Assembly: GCA_036250195.1 (NCBI GenBank)
Contig: JAVHZZ010000004.1
Location: 160,020,727-160,084,726 of the forward strand
DNA: 64,000 bases
Origin: Mixophyes australis
Taxonomy: Eukaryota; Chordata; Amphibia; Anura; Limnodynastidae
Direction of reading: 5' to 3'
This document shows positions 1 to 13,251 of the stretch, piece after piece. The notes under the pieces were generated by a model. That model made no database searches. It was not told the origin of the DNA and saw nothing but the letters and a program-made list of their open reading frames with translations. Numbering within the stretch: position 1 is the stretch's first letter; each line of letters opens with the position of its first letter. A program made the translations under genes and the position numbers.

Positions 1-361
1 ACCAAAGTGTGCAGGACTTGATGACGCGATTACTGTGTTTATAGCACATCCCTGCCCACCTTGCCTGGTGACAAAATTGCCTCCTCTCTAAGGTGTGGCG
101 AATGACTCACCCTAACTCAGGAAAATCCAAGACATTTCAGGAGAATAGGCAAGTATGATATTATGACATAATGAGCCGTTGGGACTAGCCTAGCAGCTTG
201 CAACACCTTCACTGGCATTGGTACCTTAACCTTAGGAAATCAGGAATTTCTCCTTCCCAGTGATCATCTTAAGACACTGTTGGCTGAGTGGCTACCTTTG
301 CAGTATTTATGTCAAAGTGGCACTAAGTGGCCTCACCTATGATATGACAGTGGGCAGACTG
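1..361. other. No feature recognised
   Basis: Ordinary mixed-composition sequence before the first transposon. No coding similarity, repeat or RNA gene was recognised. Positions 354-361 form the left target-site duplication of the following MITE. Confidence 0.5.
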
Positions 362-647
362 CAGGGGCGGGCTGGGGTGGGGGGCAGGGGAGCATCGGTC
401 CCTCGGGCCGCTCCGTCCGACCCCTGTTCGGGCCGCCCCCCCCCCCCCCCACCCCCTGTAACTGCACGTTTTTTTTAATATTTACCTGTGGCTGCATCGC
501 AAAACACGCGATGCGGCCGCGTCAGCGCACAGGCGGGCGCATCACATGACAGACGATGTGGCCGCGTCATTGATGCGGAGGCATCGCCTGTCATGTGATG
601 CGGCCGCCTGTGCGCCCCCCGGGCTGAGATTCGCCAGCCTGCGCCTT
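362..647. mobile_element. GC-rich hAT-type MITE with palindromic core
   Basis: A short non-autonomous element. The left end begins CAGGGGCGGGCTGGG, a typical hAT terminus, and the right end is an imperfect inverted copy. Flanks 354-361 (GCAGACTG) and 648-655 (GCAGACTA) match at 7 of 8 bases, as expected for an old hAT target duplication. The centre, about 525-615, is a near-perfect CpG-rich palindrome that could fold into a long hairpin. A poly-C run lies near 436-450. No coding capacity. The exact right end is uncertain. Confidence 0.5.
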
Positions 648-811
648 GCAGACTACATACGCAACATTGAAAAAAAGTCATAAAATCATGTTCTTACAAC
701 CCAATGGCTTATACTGATGAACTGCATTTTGCTGCAAATAGGCTTAATAATAGTACCACCATCTTCATAATCCATGTAGGCTTCAGAAATGTGGGCATAC
801 TTATATATACT

Positions 812-813
<2 letters not shown>

Positions 814-853
<40 letters not shown>
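814..853. repeat. (TA)n microsatellite
   Basis: About 20 uninterrupted TA units within 648-984, which otherwise shows nothing recognisable. Confidence 0.95.
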
Positions 854-858
<5 letters not shown>

Positions 859-984
859 TTTTGACATTTGATTCTAAGCCCACTCCTCCGCTTCTTATCT
901 AGCCTGTATATGTTTTTTTATTAAAGGAGGAAAGAAGACTGGTCATGTTTAATGTATTTCATACTTTTTACTGTAACTATTATT

Positions 985-1770
985 ATAATTGAAACTTAAA
1001 AGGCTCCACAGTGCTCTGCAGCGCCATACAGTAAGGAAAACAGGAGATACATAAAATAGGGACATATGAGAAAGACAAAATAAATGCAGACATACAAACA
1101 AGGGTACGAAGGACCCTGTTCATTCGAGAGCTTACATCCTAAGTGGAAGAGGGCATAGCTGAAACAAGAGGAGTGAGTGTGGATCAAAGTAGAGATTGGG
1201 ACACTTGTGAGGGGATATTATTCTAAGTAGTTTCAGCAGAGATAAGGTAACCTCTAAGTGCTGGGTTTTCAGAGCACGTCTAAAGATTTGAAGGCTGTGA
1301 GAAAGCCTGATTGGGTGTGGTAGAGATTTCTATAAGTGGGAAGCAGCACCAGAAAAGGCTTGTAACGAGAGCGAGATTACGAGAGACAAGCCAAGGCTTA
1401 TGTTAGAAGTAGATCTAAGCGAGAGGGAAGAAATTTTGATATGAGATTTGAGATGTATAAAGGGACACAGCAGGATACCAGTGTAGGGATTTGCAAAGTG
1501 GTGCTGCAGATGTGGAACAGTGAAAGAGGAAGATCAGTCTTGCAGCAGCATTTAGCATAGATTGAAGTGTGGATACATAGGTATCGGGAATGGCAGATAG
1601 CTGGTGGTTGCAATAGTCAAGATGGGAGATGATGAGAGAATAGATAAGAATTTTGGTAGCATGTTGAGTAATAAAAGAGTTTATTCTGGCAATGTTTTTA
1701 AGGTGGAGTTGATAGGACTGGAAGATAGTCTGGATGTGTGGAATAAAGCAGAGGGTGGACACTTTTAGGC
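985..1770 (-). pseudogene. L2/CR1-like LINE fragment, RT C-terminal end
   Basis: On the minus strand about 1415-1762 encodes a reading frame with the conserved end of the L2/CR1 reverse transcriptase: SRLDYCN-type residues (ISHLDYCNHQLSAIP), then LQSMLNAAARLI and SLHWYPA. The order and spacing match the post-palm region of this LINE clade. Towards 985 the minus strand continues into a 3' tail containing GCGCTGCAGAGC-like sequence and AATAAT-type repeats, typical of an L2-type 3' end. The element is 5'-truncated, as usual for LINEs; the endonuclease and most of the RT are absent. Assignment to L2 versus CR1 is not secure. Confidence 0.7.
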
Positions 1771-1784
1771 AGTGTCATCTTTAT

Positions 1785-1890
1785 CCTTGGTTTAATGTCA
1801 TTGTACATAATTTGGTTATATTATTAGTCTCTCAATGTACAGCACTGTGTAATATGTGGGTGCTTTACAAATAAATAGTATTAATTATAA
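1785..1890 (+). repeat. LINE 3' tail fragment (L2-like)
   Basis: Contains TGTACAGCACTGTG followed by GTGCTTTACAAATAAATAGTATTAAT, split here to show the pattern of a LINE 3' end with an A/T-rich tail. Similar in plan to the tail at 12595-12755. No coding part remains. Confidence 0.4.
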
Positions 1891-3480
1891 GTTTCAAGAA
1901 TGAATTCTCTATATTGTAAATTTTGAATTACAGGTCCCTCTTTACCCATTGTATCACGTTTGCACCTCCTTTGTCAACCTTGTATGTTCTTGCTCTTTTT
2001 TAATGTATGATTTTTTATTCCAACTGTCTGGCATTGCATTGAATTTTGTAGTGCCAAATGAAAGATGTTGATTGTTGGTTGATTAAATGTAATAGTCAGA
2101 GGGAAATCTATCAATGAGTACTTTTGATCCCTTTGTTTCCTGGGTCCCATGCTGTAGTGCACTTTACTCTTAATTTAAGTGTAAAGTGCACTTGGCTATC
2201 ATCCAAACCAAGGAGTTTCTGTTTAAAGGGCCCAGCATTAGAGTGGGGGCTACAATTTACTATTTCCTGAAATGCTCCATTGGTAGTGGGTAGACAGTAT
2301 ACCTAAGTTATGACCTCAAAGCAATGATCTTAGGGCTATTTTATTATGCTTTTACACTATAACACAAGTGGGGTGGGTGAGTATTATCTCAGGCATCCTA
2401 TGACCAACTCTGCACCACAAGAAGTCAAGTTTGAGTTCCCAACATTATTATGCTACGACTCAGAAAGAAAGTGTAGTGCTATTTAATGAAGATGGCAATG
2501 TTACTCCTCAACAACCACCATTCTTCAACACACATTGCAGGAAAATGTAGGATTTAAGCTAACATCTGACCTCTTATAGCCACCAGAGGTTTCATAAACT
2601 GCCACTGTGATAATGGCCAGTAGATATGCCAACCTCTCTCTGGCTGATTAAGACCAGGTATAATGGCCATCTGAAGTCTACATCTCACCATATCTCAAAC
2701 AGAGTGAAAGTCATATGTGTACATTATTAATGGGATAGTTAGTAACCTTAGAAGAGGTCTAATATAGAATTTTATTGATATTCATTAAAAGTACACCTTT
2801 GATGAACAGTCATTTTTACACAAATTAAGATACATAAACAAAGAGACTAATGACACTTCACAATGGTTGCTTATATAAAGCATTATGAGTCACTGAGATA
2901 TGAGAAGGGACTGACATGTAAGAGTTTGCGTTACTACAGCAAAAATCTAAAGTGTAAATATACTTCCACAATTTTTTCTACAGTTATGTTAAATATATGT
3001 GTGAATTTCATTGGCCCTCAGGAATATTAAAGTACTATATTTTACATAAATACAAATTTATTATTCTGCGCTTATGAATCCCATTCATACAGGAGCAGAT
3101 CAATGTGATGCATACTTGAAATATCAAAGATATTTGTGTCGGGATCAACATTTTCCTTCTGTCCTTGTTTTTCAAAAGAGGAAATCAAAATTGTATGACA
3201 TTCGTAATGTACGCACAAAGCAAGAAAATAAGAATTATAACCTCAAAGCTCACTTATAAGATAGTAGCTTCATAAACTATTGGATGCTTAAACTTCTTAG
3301 ATGTTCAGTATTCTAACACTGCCCTTTTCAGATAGATAATAGAAATATGAAACAACTGTATTTCACAACTTATCTCCACCTGTATCGTAACCTGTAATAA
3401 TAGTATTCCACTTATAAAGCTTTCTTATATGATTATCAAATATAGCTTCATGAAAACCTCAAGAGGAATAAACATCTGAA
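1891..3480. other. No gene recognised
   Basis: AT-rich sequence with only short unrelated reading frames. The one structured item is the hairpin at 2156-2192. A 61-codon frame at 3074-3259 on the plus strand resembles nothing recognised. Confidence 0.5.
2156..2192. repeat. Short inverted repeat (hairpin)
   Basis: Arms AGTGCACTTTAC and GTAAAGTGCACT are perfect 12-bp complements around an AT-rich centre that is itself nearly self-complementary. It may be a remnant of a small palindromic MITE. Confidence 0.7.
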
Positions 3481-3483
3481 CTT

Positions 3484-4640
3484 AGCAATGTCTAATATCA
3501 TTTGATTTCAAACCCAGCTTCCCTAAGATGTTAAAGACTATGTTTATACTGGTTAAAAGCCTGTCAAAATGACGGAAAAAAAATACTCGTGTTCGTGGGA
3601 TTTCAGAAATGATGTATAAAGCAGTTGGTATCTTTTGAAGAGGAATATTAATTCCCCAATTTTGATCACCAAAAGGAAACAATAAAGACTATACCAATTG
3701 TTCTAAGTTTGCATCTAAAATGTTAACCCTCTCGATTATTTGGTTATTTGGATCATTGTCATTTGGACAACAATGGATCAGAAAGTCCCACTAATGAGGT
3801 GGTTCGCCATCAGTATTTTTGAAAATAGCAGCTACTTTATTACACCTTTGAGCAGTGTACTGTCTCATGTCGTATTTGTGGTCTTGAACAATTACCATGC
3901 TCATCTTTGCTGGTTCAACGCCATGGAGTGCTGCATTATTAATGCTTTCTTAGTCAACCTCATAAAGCATTTTGTATGACTCAGCAAATGGTTTAAAATG
4001 AGACACGAAAGTACTTAACTCTTGCATCAGATCAGGATTGCACTCCGCTTTTGTTGTAATCCTCATTATTTGATTTGCAGCCTCATCTGGGTCTAATATA
4101 TACAGTTGTGCAAACTTTCGTTGTTCCCCATTTGCTGAATGCAAAGTTCCTGGTCAATGGTAAATTTGACCAGTAATTCGGAAACAATAGGGACCGTAGC
4201 CAGGTGGTGGGGAAATATTAGCACCCATAGACGCAAATGCTAAAGCAATATTAACTGTTCTTATGTTGTCAAAGAATTTTTTTGAATATTCATGCTGTCT
4301 TTTCATTGAGTGTTTAATAACAGGGGCAGATCTTATTGCAACTAATTTGACTTTAAGCTTGTAGCAGCATTGATTGAATAGTTTGTCAGATGGCTGCTCA
4401 GCCGCAAAATGCTTAGCATGGCAAATTTCACAAATACTGTTCATGGGACCTCAGTTATAAGCATTAATATTTGTTTCATCATTGACGCAATATTAACTCT
4501 TTCCTGTTCGCTCTTGTTTCGCTCTTGTTTCTCTGTGATGGGCAATTTGCCAAGGAGTCCTATTTGCATGGTGATGGCGTTCACGTTCACGTTCTCTTTG
4601 GTCATCAGTCAAATATTATTTACTCACAGGTGATTGTCCA
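3484..4640 (-). pseudogene. Helitron fragment, Helitron-like N domain
   Basis: The minus strand encodes pieces of the N-terminal helicase-like domain of a Helitron Rep/helicase protein, in order from right to left. About 4500-4600 holds a basic RERERHHHANRTPWQIAHHR stretch. Positions 4154-4444 hold CEICHAKHF and then GPYCFRITGQIYH. Positions 3950-4144 hold FAQLYILDPDEAANQIM. Further left come ALHGVEPAKMSMVI and, near 3650-3690, LLFPFGDQNWGINIP. The frames are broken by stops and shifts, so this is a pseudogene. The Rep HUH motif region, the SF1 helicase and both Helitron ends are missing. The family is clear from the domain order and motifs. Confidence 0.85.
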
Positions 4641-5180
4641 GATGTCCAGGAACTGTGGAAATGATGTCTCATAGTGATGGTCAGACAGAGGGTAACAGTC
4701 AGTGGAAACAGACCCAAACACAATATAAGAAGAAACCACATAGCATAGTCAGTCAGTGGCAGGCAGCACACAAATAGCATAGTCAAGTCCAAGTACAGTT
4801 TCAGCAACAGTGACCAAACCAAACCAGGAGACGGTAACCAGTAACAGTAACGGGCAAGAGGATGGTGTTAACTATCGCATTCCTGAAATTACAAAAGTTC
4901 AGCCCTCAGGTGGAAGTATGTTACTGCCCCAATAGTGTAGTATCTCATTTTCTGACATACCCAATATACCTCCCTGGAAAAGTTGTAATATTTAATTGGT
5001 GATAACTGGTGAACCATGATAAATGTTAAATAAATTATTTAATGAATGAGACTAGTCAAGCACACAAAAAGTAGTCAGTTGCAACAAAACTATAAATATC
5101 ATATAACCATAGCCTTACAAAAGTAGTTCACAGTTTCACACTCCTACTTCTTGGTTGTATGAAAGGATAAACCTCTCTCT

Positions 5181-5182
<2 letters not shown>

Positions 5183-5225
<43 letters not shown>
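5183..5225. repeat. (TA)n microsatellite
   Basis: About 20 TA units, preceded by a short CT-rich stretch. Confidence 0.95.
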
Positions 5226-5231
<6 letters not shown>

Positions 5232-6198
5232 CTCTGCCTATTAACCAGTTTTGCATACTCATCTTGTAATGTACTACTTGTCCTTAATAGATTTAATGGA
5301 GGTAATAGCTTTGTAGATGCAATTTGCTTTATGCAAACTGGAACAGGATTTTTGTTTCCAAACATCTATTTCAATAAAATAAAGTCTGCCTGTTTTTCAC
5401 CTAAAGACTATTAAAGTAATTCTATCGTTTTCAAAATAAGCATTGCCCAAACGATTGTATTGTGTTTCCAACGCACAAAGTAATTTATTTTAGCAGATTT
5501 AACATTTAACAGTTCAATACATGATTATAATACTGTACTGGTAATACCAAAAGATAAATACATTCCGCTGCATTTGCATGCGCTCACTGCGCTCCCACGG
5601 GTACCTGTAGACAGTATATTACTCTAGAATACTGTGGTCAGAGTAGACTGAAACCAGTGGGATCACAGCTATGATTATATACATTCAGTGTTACAGAGAG
5701 AACAATGTAGATGACGTGGCTTGCTTCTATAGGTCCAGACTTCAGATGAGTCCAGTGTAAACAGGTCATAGGCTAGTTCAAACAACCCCCTCAAAGGCTG
5801 AGGGTCAACATTCCAGATAATTCTCCCGCCCAGAAACCAGGTACAACTACCCATTAGCATTTTACAGTTTGGCATCACTCTGACTATTTATTCCCTAACA
5901 TCATTAACTAGAGTATGCAATATGCGATCTCTTCGGCGAATGAACAGGACAGCTGCTGATGAATAGGGGATTAAAATGATATCAGACATGACACATTTCC
6001 TATAACCTGAACCTTAAATACACTGAAGTGTACATATAATCATAATATATAAACTAATAATAAACTAAATACTATCGGCTCATAAATCACTGCATAACGG
6101 AACCAATATGAATATGAATTATATAAATAATTAAATGTTGTAATGCGAGTGTGTGCGTGCGTATTTTACTGTGCGATCGCAGTATGCCACATGTAGCA

Positions 6199-6232
6199 AT
6201 TGTTTTATTGTGCAATCGCACAATAAAACAAT
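6199..6232. repeat. Perfect 15-bp hairpin
   Basis: ATTGTTTTATTGTGC and its exact reverse complement are separated by AATC. It contains a GCAATCGCAC core similar to the GCGATCGC just upstream at about 6173-6180. Function unknown. Confidence 0.75.
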
Positions 6233-6989
6233 ATTAACCAATATACTTTCGTTCATCCAATTATACGACTTCGACAAGACTACAGTAGATGTGGTTCAAA
6301 TTGTTGTAACATATTACGCCAGAACATTACCTGATGTTTTCAAGTTTTAAAAATGACTTTTTAAATGGTAAAACTGCACTACTAATTATGGTGAATATAA
6401 TTTGAAAAGGATGATGATCTGCAATATGAATAGAAGACAAGCACAACAAAATAAACAAACTGCATTTAACTCTATGTGGGGCCTTTGTATATATGAAACA
6501 AACATATGAAATGGACTGTCTAGACCATGTTCACAGTACTACCTATACACCAATTTATTACACTGAGGTTTCTTTAGTCATAATTTTTTTGCTTCTGTTC
6601 AAAATATGACTGGTCATAACAGTGGTGGATTAGAAGTACGGACAGTTCAAATTACATTTATAATTGAGAAACGGCAGCAGCATATGATTCTCATCAACAT
6701 TTGGAAGACAAGTGTAAATCTATGCCAAGACATTACCCCCATGTCATAAACATGCACAGCCTAAATAGAGAAAATGTGCACAAGCAACCTGTCATCAAAA
6801 ATTTCATTTTTCCAAAGAAGAAACCATGTTTATTGCAATGAAGTGAATTCAGCCTCATCAAAAGTAAAATAGAAATAACTTACTCTTAAAAAAAGAGCAC
6901 GGAAAATGAGTGTATTTCTGTCCATATGCAGAGTTGTAAGCATCTCAAGATGTGTGTGTCTCTGCATCAGCTGCATATGCACCTTGTTT

Positions 6990-7265
6990 ATCATCATCAT
7001 CATCATTTATTTATATAGCGCCACTAATTCCGCAGCGCTGTACAGAGAACTCACTCCTAAATTCCTTAACACACACACAGACACATACAGACTAGGGGCA
7101 ATTTGTTAGCAGCCAATTAACTTACCAATATGTTTTTGGAGTGTGGGAAGAAACCGGAGCACCCGGAGGAAACCCACGCAAACATGGGGAGAATATACAA
7201 ACTCCTTACAGATAAGTTTCCCAGCATGCCCCTCTCTAGTTAGCACCGCTGCCACCGCACCACCA
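6990..7265 (-). mobile_element. V-SINE-type SINE, reverse orientation
   Basis: On the minus strand this reads, 5' to 3', a decayed tRNA-like head near 7265, then the strongly conserved central domain (GTTTGCGTGGGTTTCCTCCG type, about 7140-7195), then TGTACAGCGCTGCGGAATTAG and a (GATGAT)n tail at 6990-7008. The conserved core is shared by SINEs of fish, sharks and amphibians (V-SINE superfamily). The head is too degenerate to be a tRNA gene. It is related to the copy at 27388-27730. Confidence 0.8.
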
Positions 7266-10200
7266 TAGCTGCAGACAGTTTGTTCCGGTGCTGTTATGCT
7301 GCGATTTTTCTGCGCCCTGGGACTCGTCACCGCTGTCCTCGTCCTCGGGGAACCTCCGCTGCACTGACGTTGTGGCCAAGATGGGCATAGAAGGGTGTAG
7401 GTGTTTATGATAAGGCATCATCATCAGTGTCATCAGTGCTTATTTTTTCTTTAGCAGGTGCAAAACATATAGCTACTAACAGGTACATATGAATATTTCT
7501 GCAGGTCTACATAAGCCGCATTTGCATGTACATGCTTTTAATAATAAATACAAATTGCTTCTAAAATAATAAAAGCAAAAGTGTATTCCAGGATGCATTA
7601 AAGTCCAATTTTGCAAATCCGCATCTTAGTTTGCTGATTCTGATGTGACACCAATTGCAAAGTACAGAACATTGCAATGTATTACACTTGGGTGATTCCA
7701 AAAGGCAAGTTGTTTAAACAGCATCCTGTTAAAATAATGGGAAAAAAATGAAATAGAACTTCATTGCAACTTTGCCACCTCAGTGGTGCCAGTATAGCGA
7801 GTCTAAAAGTCCCGTGCCCATTGTATAATATAAAAAAGTAAGTAAGCACAGACACATATTTATAAAGTAAAGTTTAATTAAAAAAAGCACTCCCCAAATC
7901 ATCACTTTATTACACAGTTATAAACCATATTGTATTAAATCAAAGTTTAATTGAATAATTCTATGAAAACATTTATTAAAAATAAAATCTTCTTTCTAGC
8001 TAATCCATAGGGAATGAAATTAAAACAAGTTACACAATGATAAATATTATGTTTGGAGCCCTGGCACTAATTGACTTTGTCCTCAATTGACTGGGTGAAT
8101 CAATAGCCTCTCAGCTCAGCTTGGCCAATTTTTATTTTTTATTTATTTAATTCTGATACTGACTGCCATAGCTTTACTCTCTTTCAAAATGCTAAATCAT
8201 AATATACATCAATATGTTCAAATTATTCATTTTCAGAGTTTTTTTTAGCATGTTCATTAAGTTGAAGGCACATTCACAGTCTGGTCTAGATGAAGATTCC
8301 TACAATATCCAGTAGCTAGTGGAGATATATGCATAGAGGTTTGGGAGACAATATCATTGGCCAGTGGTGGTGTGACACTAGCATCTATTGGTACAAATCT
8401 CCACCAGGCCCAGCCAGGATACACCACTGCTGTACTCTGTGCCTTGTTGAGAAGGTATAAGATGCCCATGGACGTGAATGATGGTTTCCCATGATGTTTC
8501 CTGAATCTGTGCATGGCATGGACACAGGTGGTGGATACTTCTGGTGTGTCCAACTTAGACAGGCAGTGGAGCTATATTAATTGCGGGCCCATATAATGAT
8601 GGCCTGAGTTAACAGAGATGTTGGAACTAGGGGATAGGGGATTCTGAGAGGGATCAGGGCTTTACTGTTTGCAGTAGAGAAAAATTATGATGAACTGACC
8701 TCACCATTTCACAAGAAAGCCTGCACAATGCCAGTGACAACTCTGTAACTACCTGCAGTGTCACACAGGTTAAGGACAGAGGGAGGGAGACAGGACAACA
8801 GATATTTTTGTCATGCAGTGCTCCCCTCTAGCTCCCCATCTATCTCGAAGTTAGAAGAACCCTGTAAGTAGTCGGCAGCACAGCCCTAATGTTAACAGAG
8901 TTTTAGAATTGCCTGGGCTTAGCCCTTACAAGAGGCTATGTTCGCACAATATTTTAATTTGTGCACTGTTTTTAGCAGTGAAGCATAGTCAAGGAGGAAC
9001 ACTCCCCAAGCTGCTTCTGTCAGACGCAATGCAGGGATAGGACAGTGCATCAACAAACCATAGCAAATGTTTAATAGGGACCCAGTGATGTCACTCTCAC
9101 CTCTCAGGCCCCCTCTCTATAGTGCAGTGTGGGGGCATCTTCTGAACATGCTTGGTACATGCACCACCCAGAAGAGGTTCCTGCTCTGCTACTTTGAGAG
9201 CAGAATAGTAGTCATGGGAGAATAAAAGCCTTAGAGAGGGTGAGACCCAGCATTGTTGAGCCGCTCTCACCTCTAGGCTCCATAGCCATCACACTACATG
9301 TACTGTCTATTGTTATGCCATGCCTTCATTTGAGGTAGAACTCCACACCACCCATGGAAAGCTCAGAGTACACTCCAGAAACTGCACCAGTTTGCTAATG
9401 TGAGATTTGATTCACACATCAATGTCAATTAAAGCAGCAAAATGTGGTAAACTACCGTTGCTGCTCCTGTAGATATTAGGACAAAAGGCTGATTATACTG
9501 CTGTCTCCTTTCTGCCCTTCTCTAGTAACAGGACCAGGAGAATAAGTGAGTGCATGAGAATGGAAGCCAACATGTCTCCTATCCACTCATCTATTCATGT
9601 CTATTAACCCTTTAAAATAAAATAGTAAAATAAATAAATAAATAAAGTGAGAAAAACATCACAAAACTTAACTAAGATATAATTAGATAAATTATATGAT
9701 AAATAATTAATAAATATTATGAGTAATCTAACAGGACGGACATGAGAGGAGGAGTTATTAACAGAAGGAGGTCATACAATGAAGTTTTGTGTGTTGAAAA
9801 CTACAGTTCCCACCATGCCCAAGTTGCCAGGACTCAGGATGTGATGGCAGATCCTGCCATAATCAGGATTTTTGAAGTCAGAACAAGGGAAAGAGAATGA
9901 TATATGTGGGAGAGTGGTGGTGGAGTTGTTAGGGCTGCCATTGTCAGTACAGCTTGTCTACACATGTTCAAGTTTGTTTTGGTGGGCAGTGAATATGCAT
10001 TTAACCTAGAACTGGACATGTTATACAGTTATTTCTGCATCATATTCTTCTCATTTAAATCCAGTCACGGTCACTTTCCATCAGGATGACACCAGTTGAC
10101 CTAACTCTGACTAGATTCAGTCCTTCTGTCTAGACACTGGCCACTATCTGGCTTTGGTCACACTGCACATATGCGCAATACAGGTTTTTATACACAAAAA

Positions 10201-10317
10201 CCCTCCTTTTGATCTAATTACCTCAGTAGACCACCTGTGTGTGTTCAGCCTAGGAGTTTTACTGTGCAAGACTTATCCCTGTCTGCAGGAGAGGTGTGGT
10301 AAGAAGGGTTCTTTGCG

Positions 10318-10358
<41 letters not shown>

Positions 10359-10611
10359 TCTGAAGGTAGAAGGAACAAGCAAGACCTCTGCTGTGTGACA
10401 GTTGCTGCACAGAGAGGATGGACACCATTCCAGGTTAGTTAGAGATCATGTGCTGGACTTTTCCAATTAAGACTCAGCAGACATGCCCCTGTCTCCTTTG
10501 GCTTTCTTCAGTTACTTATATTTGGTAGGAGAGCATCATATTTTAGAAGTAGTTTGTGGTTCTGTATAGAGTATTCCGAAAAATTTAAATGTCCATAAAT
10601 CATCTAACTGA
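7266..10611. other. No gene recognised
   Basis: Unclassified sequence. A 98-codon minus-strand frame at 8257-8553 has no recognised motif. Minor simple repeats include an (AAAT)n-like run near 9636-9650. A weak ACTACAGTTCCC motif sits near 9800. The (TA)n tract at 10322-10355 is listed separately. Confidence 0.45.
10322..10355. repeat. (TA)n microsatellite
   Basis: About 17 TA units; the third long TA tract in the first 11 kb. Confidence 0.95.
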
Positions 10612-10860
10612 ACACATAGTAAAACAGCCCTGAGCTGAAAGCACTAGGGTTCCTTGTAACACCCGTTCTCAGTGGGTGTTGGGTTAATAAATAGTTAAAT
10701 AGAGAAATCAGCATGTTTTCCTTAAACTACTGGTCTCAGCAAGCCCTGGCAGCAATAAACTGCTTGAATGCTTGCACTTATACAATTACAAGTGTGAGCA
10801 AACCCGTGGCTGCCAGAGCATCCAGAGCCTGCTGGGACTGGTGGTACAACAGGAAAAGAA
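10612..10860. repeat. Dispersed foldback-like repeat, copy 1
   Basis: Shares blocks with 14640-14960 and 26985-27270: a GGTGGTAC...AACAGGAAAA end, an AGCCCTG...CTGAAAGCACTAG segment and an ACTACTGGTCTCAGCAAGCCC segment. The two ends of this copy are loosely complementary, which suggests a foldback DNA element. Family name unknown. Confidence 0.45.
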
Positions 10861-12594
10861 CACTGTTAAATGAAAACACACTATGAATATAAATATTTTA
10901 TATAAATATACATTTCTCCACACCAAACTCTATTTTTTTCAATTTATTACACACCTACATTCATTGATGGGGCCTTCTTCCGTTTTCTAGCCTTTAATTC
11001 AATTTGGAAAGATTTAAGAAACCTATAGATGAGGAATACTGCTCCTCTTGGAGCTTGGCTGAAACAATGTAATTCATTTATATATGTTATCAATAGATGG
11101 TCACAAATTGCAACTGTTTTGTGACGTTATTCGACATTTAGCCTCAAGGTTTTATATGTTTTGCTGGGGGAATTTGTCCTCACTTGTTCTCAGTCCTACC
11201 CTGACCACACAGCAGAAAAAAAATGACTGTTATTATACCAGCTCTATTCATAGACGGCATAATGCAAATATTCCAATATATTGAATTATGATTTGAGCTT
11301 CATTTCACCTTCTCCCTTAAAGGGAGGAACATTTTGTTGCTAATGTGTATTTACTTTATCACACTTCTGTTATGTCTAGTGAATGGGCTGAGACTAAATA
11401 AACAAAGGATAATAGCAATAAACAGTAAGAGGACAAGACATTTAAACTGCATTGTTATTCAGCTGACTGCCTACTTATCACATCATAACAATATAATAGT
11501 TGCAATAAATAATGTAAGGGTTTGGTATATTTACACAAATAGAAATGATTAAAGTTTTAATGTATGCAACAAAGTAGCACATTTATAGGATGCAAAACAC
11601 TGCAATACATATAGTGACCAGTTCATTTAGTGTGACATTGGGTCACATATTTTGCATGTTGCAGTTGGCAAACTTTGAGTTTTTCTGTCATCTTTTTTTT
11701 GCAATGGCAAGGGATTGTAAACAAAATGATAAACAAATCTTAAAATGCTTTTTGAAAGAAAAATCTGAAAGTAAAACTCAAAGGCATCAGGTATGCCCAG
11801 AAGAAGAAACACACAGCTTGCAGTAATCTGTAAATGATTGCTGAAAAAGTCTAGAGGCTTCTAGCTTGATCTGTGTTTGTTCCAAAGGCAAGCCAAGGAG
11901 GACGGTGTTAATAAAGAGAGATTTAACGGAGAGCTGTGCTTGGAATAAAGTGGGCTACAAAAAGGTCAAATTTGATCAGTCGGTGCAGATTACAAGGGCT
12001 TTGAAAGGAGTGGGGAAGAAATGAAGCTAGAACTGTGAAACATTATAGTGGAAGATTCATTTTAGGGGTGAGAAGAGCAGCAGACAAGTAAGAAACAGGT
12101 TGAGGGAGAAGAAGAACGCTGTTGGTGCTAGGTCATTGTTACACTGTTTATATGAATATTAGTGGGGGTTGTGATTTTGTCTTCATTGACAGTACTTACA
12201 GTGAATATCCCATTTAATCTCTGATTTAGATCCAATGCAAAACATCAATATTGTAATATAGGAAGTAAAAATACAAGCCTTCTCTGTTCCTCATTATAAT
12301 TAAACACTATAATATATAGTGTTTACTGTATAACACCAATGTCACAATCCACTTGCAATATGCAAATATTATACCGTTTGTTCCTGCAAGTTGACTGCAT
12401 GCATATTGTTTAATGACTTCATGATTTTGATTCTACTGTCATGTTCATACAGCAATAGGTTTGAAACTTCAGAGGTCAGATGATTGGACCACATAGTGAG
12501 GCTATGTGTTCAACACCCCTAATTAGATCAAATATCCCCCCATAGCAATTATTCCCATTGCAATCTGTTTGGACCAAAATGCAAGATGTGGCAC
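10861..12594. other. No gene recognised
   Basis: AT-rich sequence with short random frames only; a small palindrome around AACACTATAATATATAGTGTT lies near 12303-12325. Confidence 0.5.
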
Positions 12595-12755
12595 TTATCC
12601 TTGTGTATCGAACTCCTATAGATTGTAAACCTGTGAGCTCTTACTGCTTTTTCTGCTTTTTACTGCTTAATACACAGTATTGTTTTATTACAGGGCTTGT
12701 CACAAATTGTAAAGTGCTATGGAGGGTGCTGGTGTTATATTAATAATAATAAGGT
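12595..12755 (+). repeat. LINE 3'-end fragment (L2/CR1-like)
   Basis: Reads TAGATTGTAAACCTGTGAGC, then AAATTGTAAAGTGCTATGG and ends in an (AATAAT)n tail. This is the plan of 3' ends of amphibian L2/CR1-type LINEs. A short RT-like stretch (ALILVYRTPIDCKPVSSY) precedes it but is too short to support an RT call. Confidence 0.5.
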
Positions 12756-13251
12756 TAATAAAAAATGAATAGCCATTGTGACTTGTGGGTGTAACATTGA
12801 CTTCAGGAAAATCAATTAACATAAATAAGAAAGGTTAACAATGTAAATAACATTTTACATATATAACAAACAAATTGTGTTTTCTTCCAAGTATGAAGCA
12901 TGGGGAATCATTTCTAAAACCAGAAAACTACATTTATCTTTGATGTTCATCTTAACACACATACTGCATGACATTCTACAGGACATACCTCTAACTAAAT
13001 ACAATTTTCACATTTTTGTCTACATAAATACTACTAATTTGATCCTTATATGTCTCTTAAATAACAAATGACAATAATGAATCTTCAGGAACATGTTCAC
13101 TTTAAGAGTTAAGGCAGTACTAAAATAATCTAATTGACTTAGCTCTACTGCTAGCATTAGACATGAGCAATACTGTTTTATTAAAGGTACTGTTATGTAC
13201 TGTATTTAATTCCAAAAATTTGCATGTCTCACCAGTGGAATTTGACACGTT
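12756..13251. other. No gene recognised
   Basis: AT-rich spacer with no recognised repeat or coding similarity. Confidence 0.5.

Larger units (their letters stand above)
4641..6989. other. No gene recognised
   Basis: AT-rich sequence with a (TA)n tract at 5183-5225 and a perfect short hairpin at 6199-6232. No coding similarity was seen on either strand. Confidence 0.5.

Noticed and set aside
8257..8553. 98-codon minus-strand frame
   Set aside because: No recognisable motif and no supporting context; length is within chance for this window.
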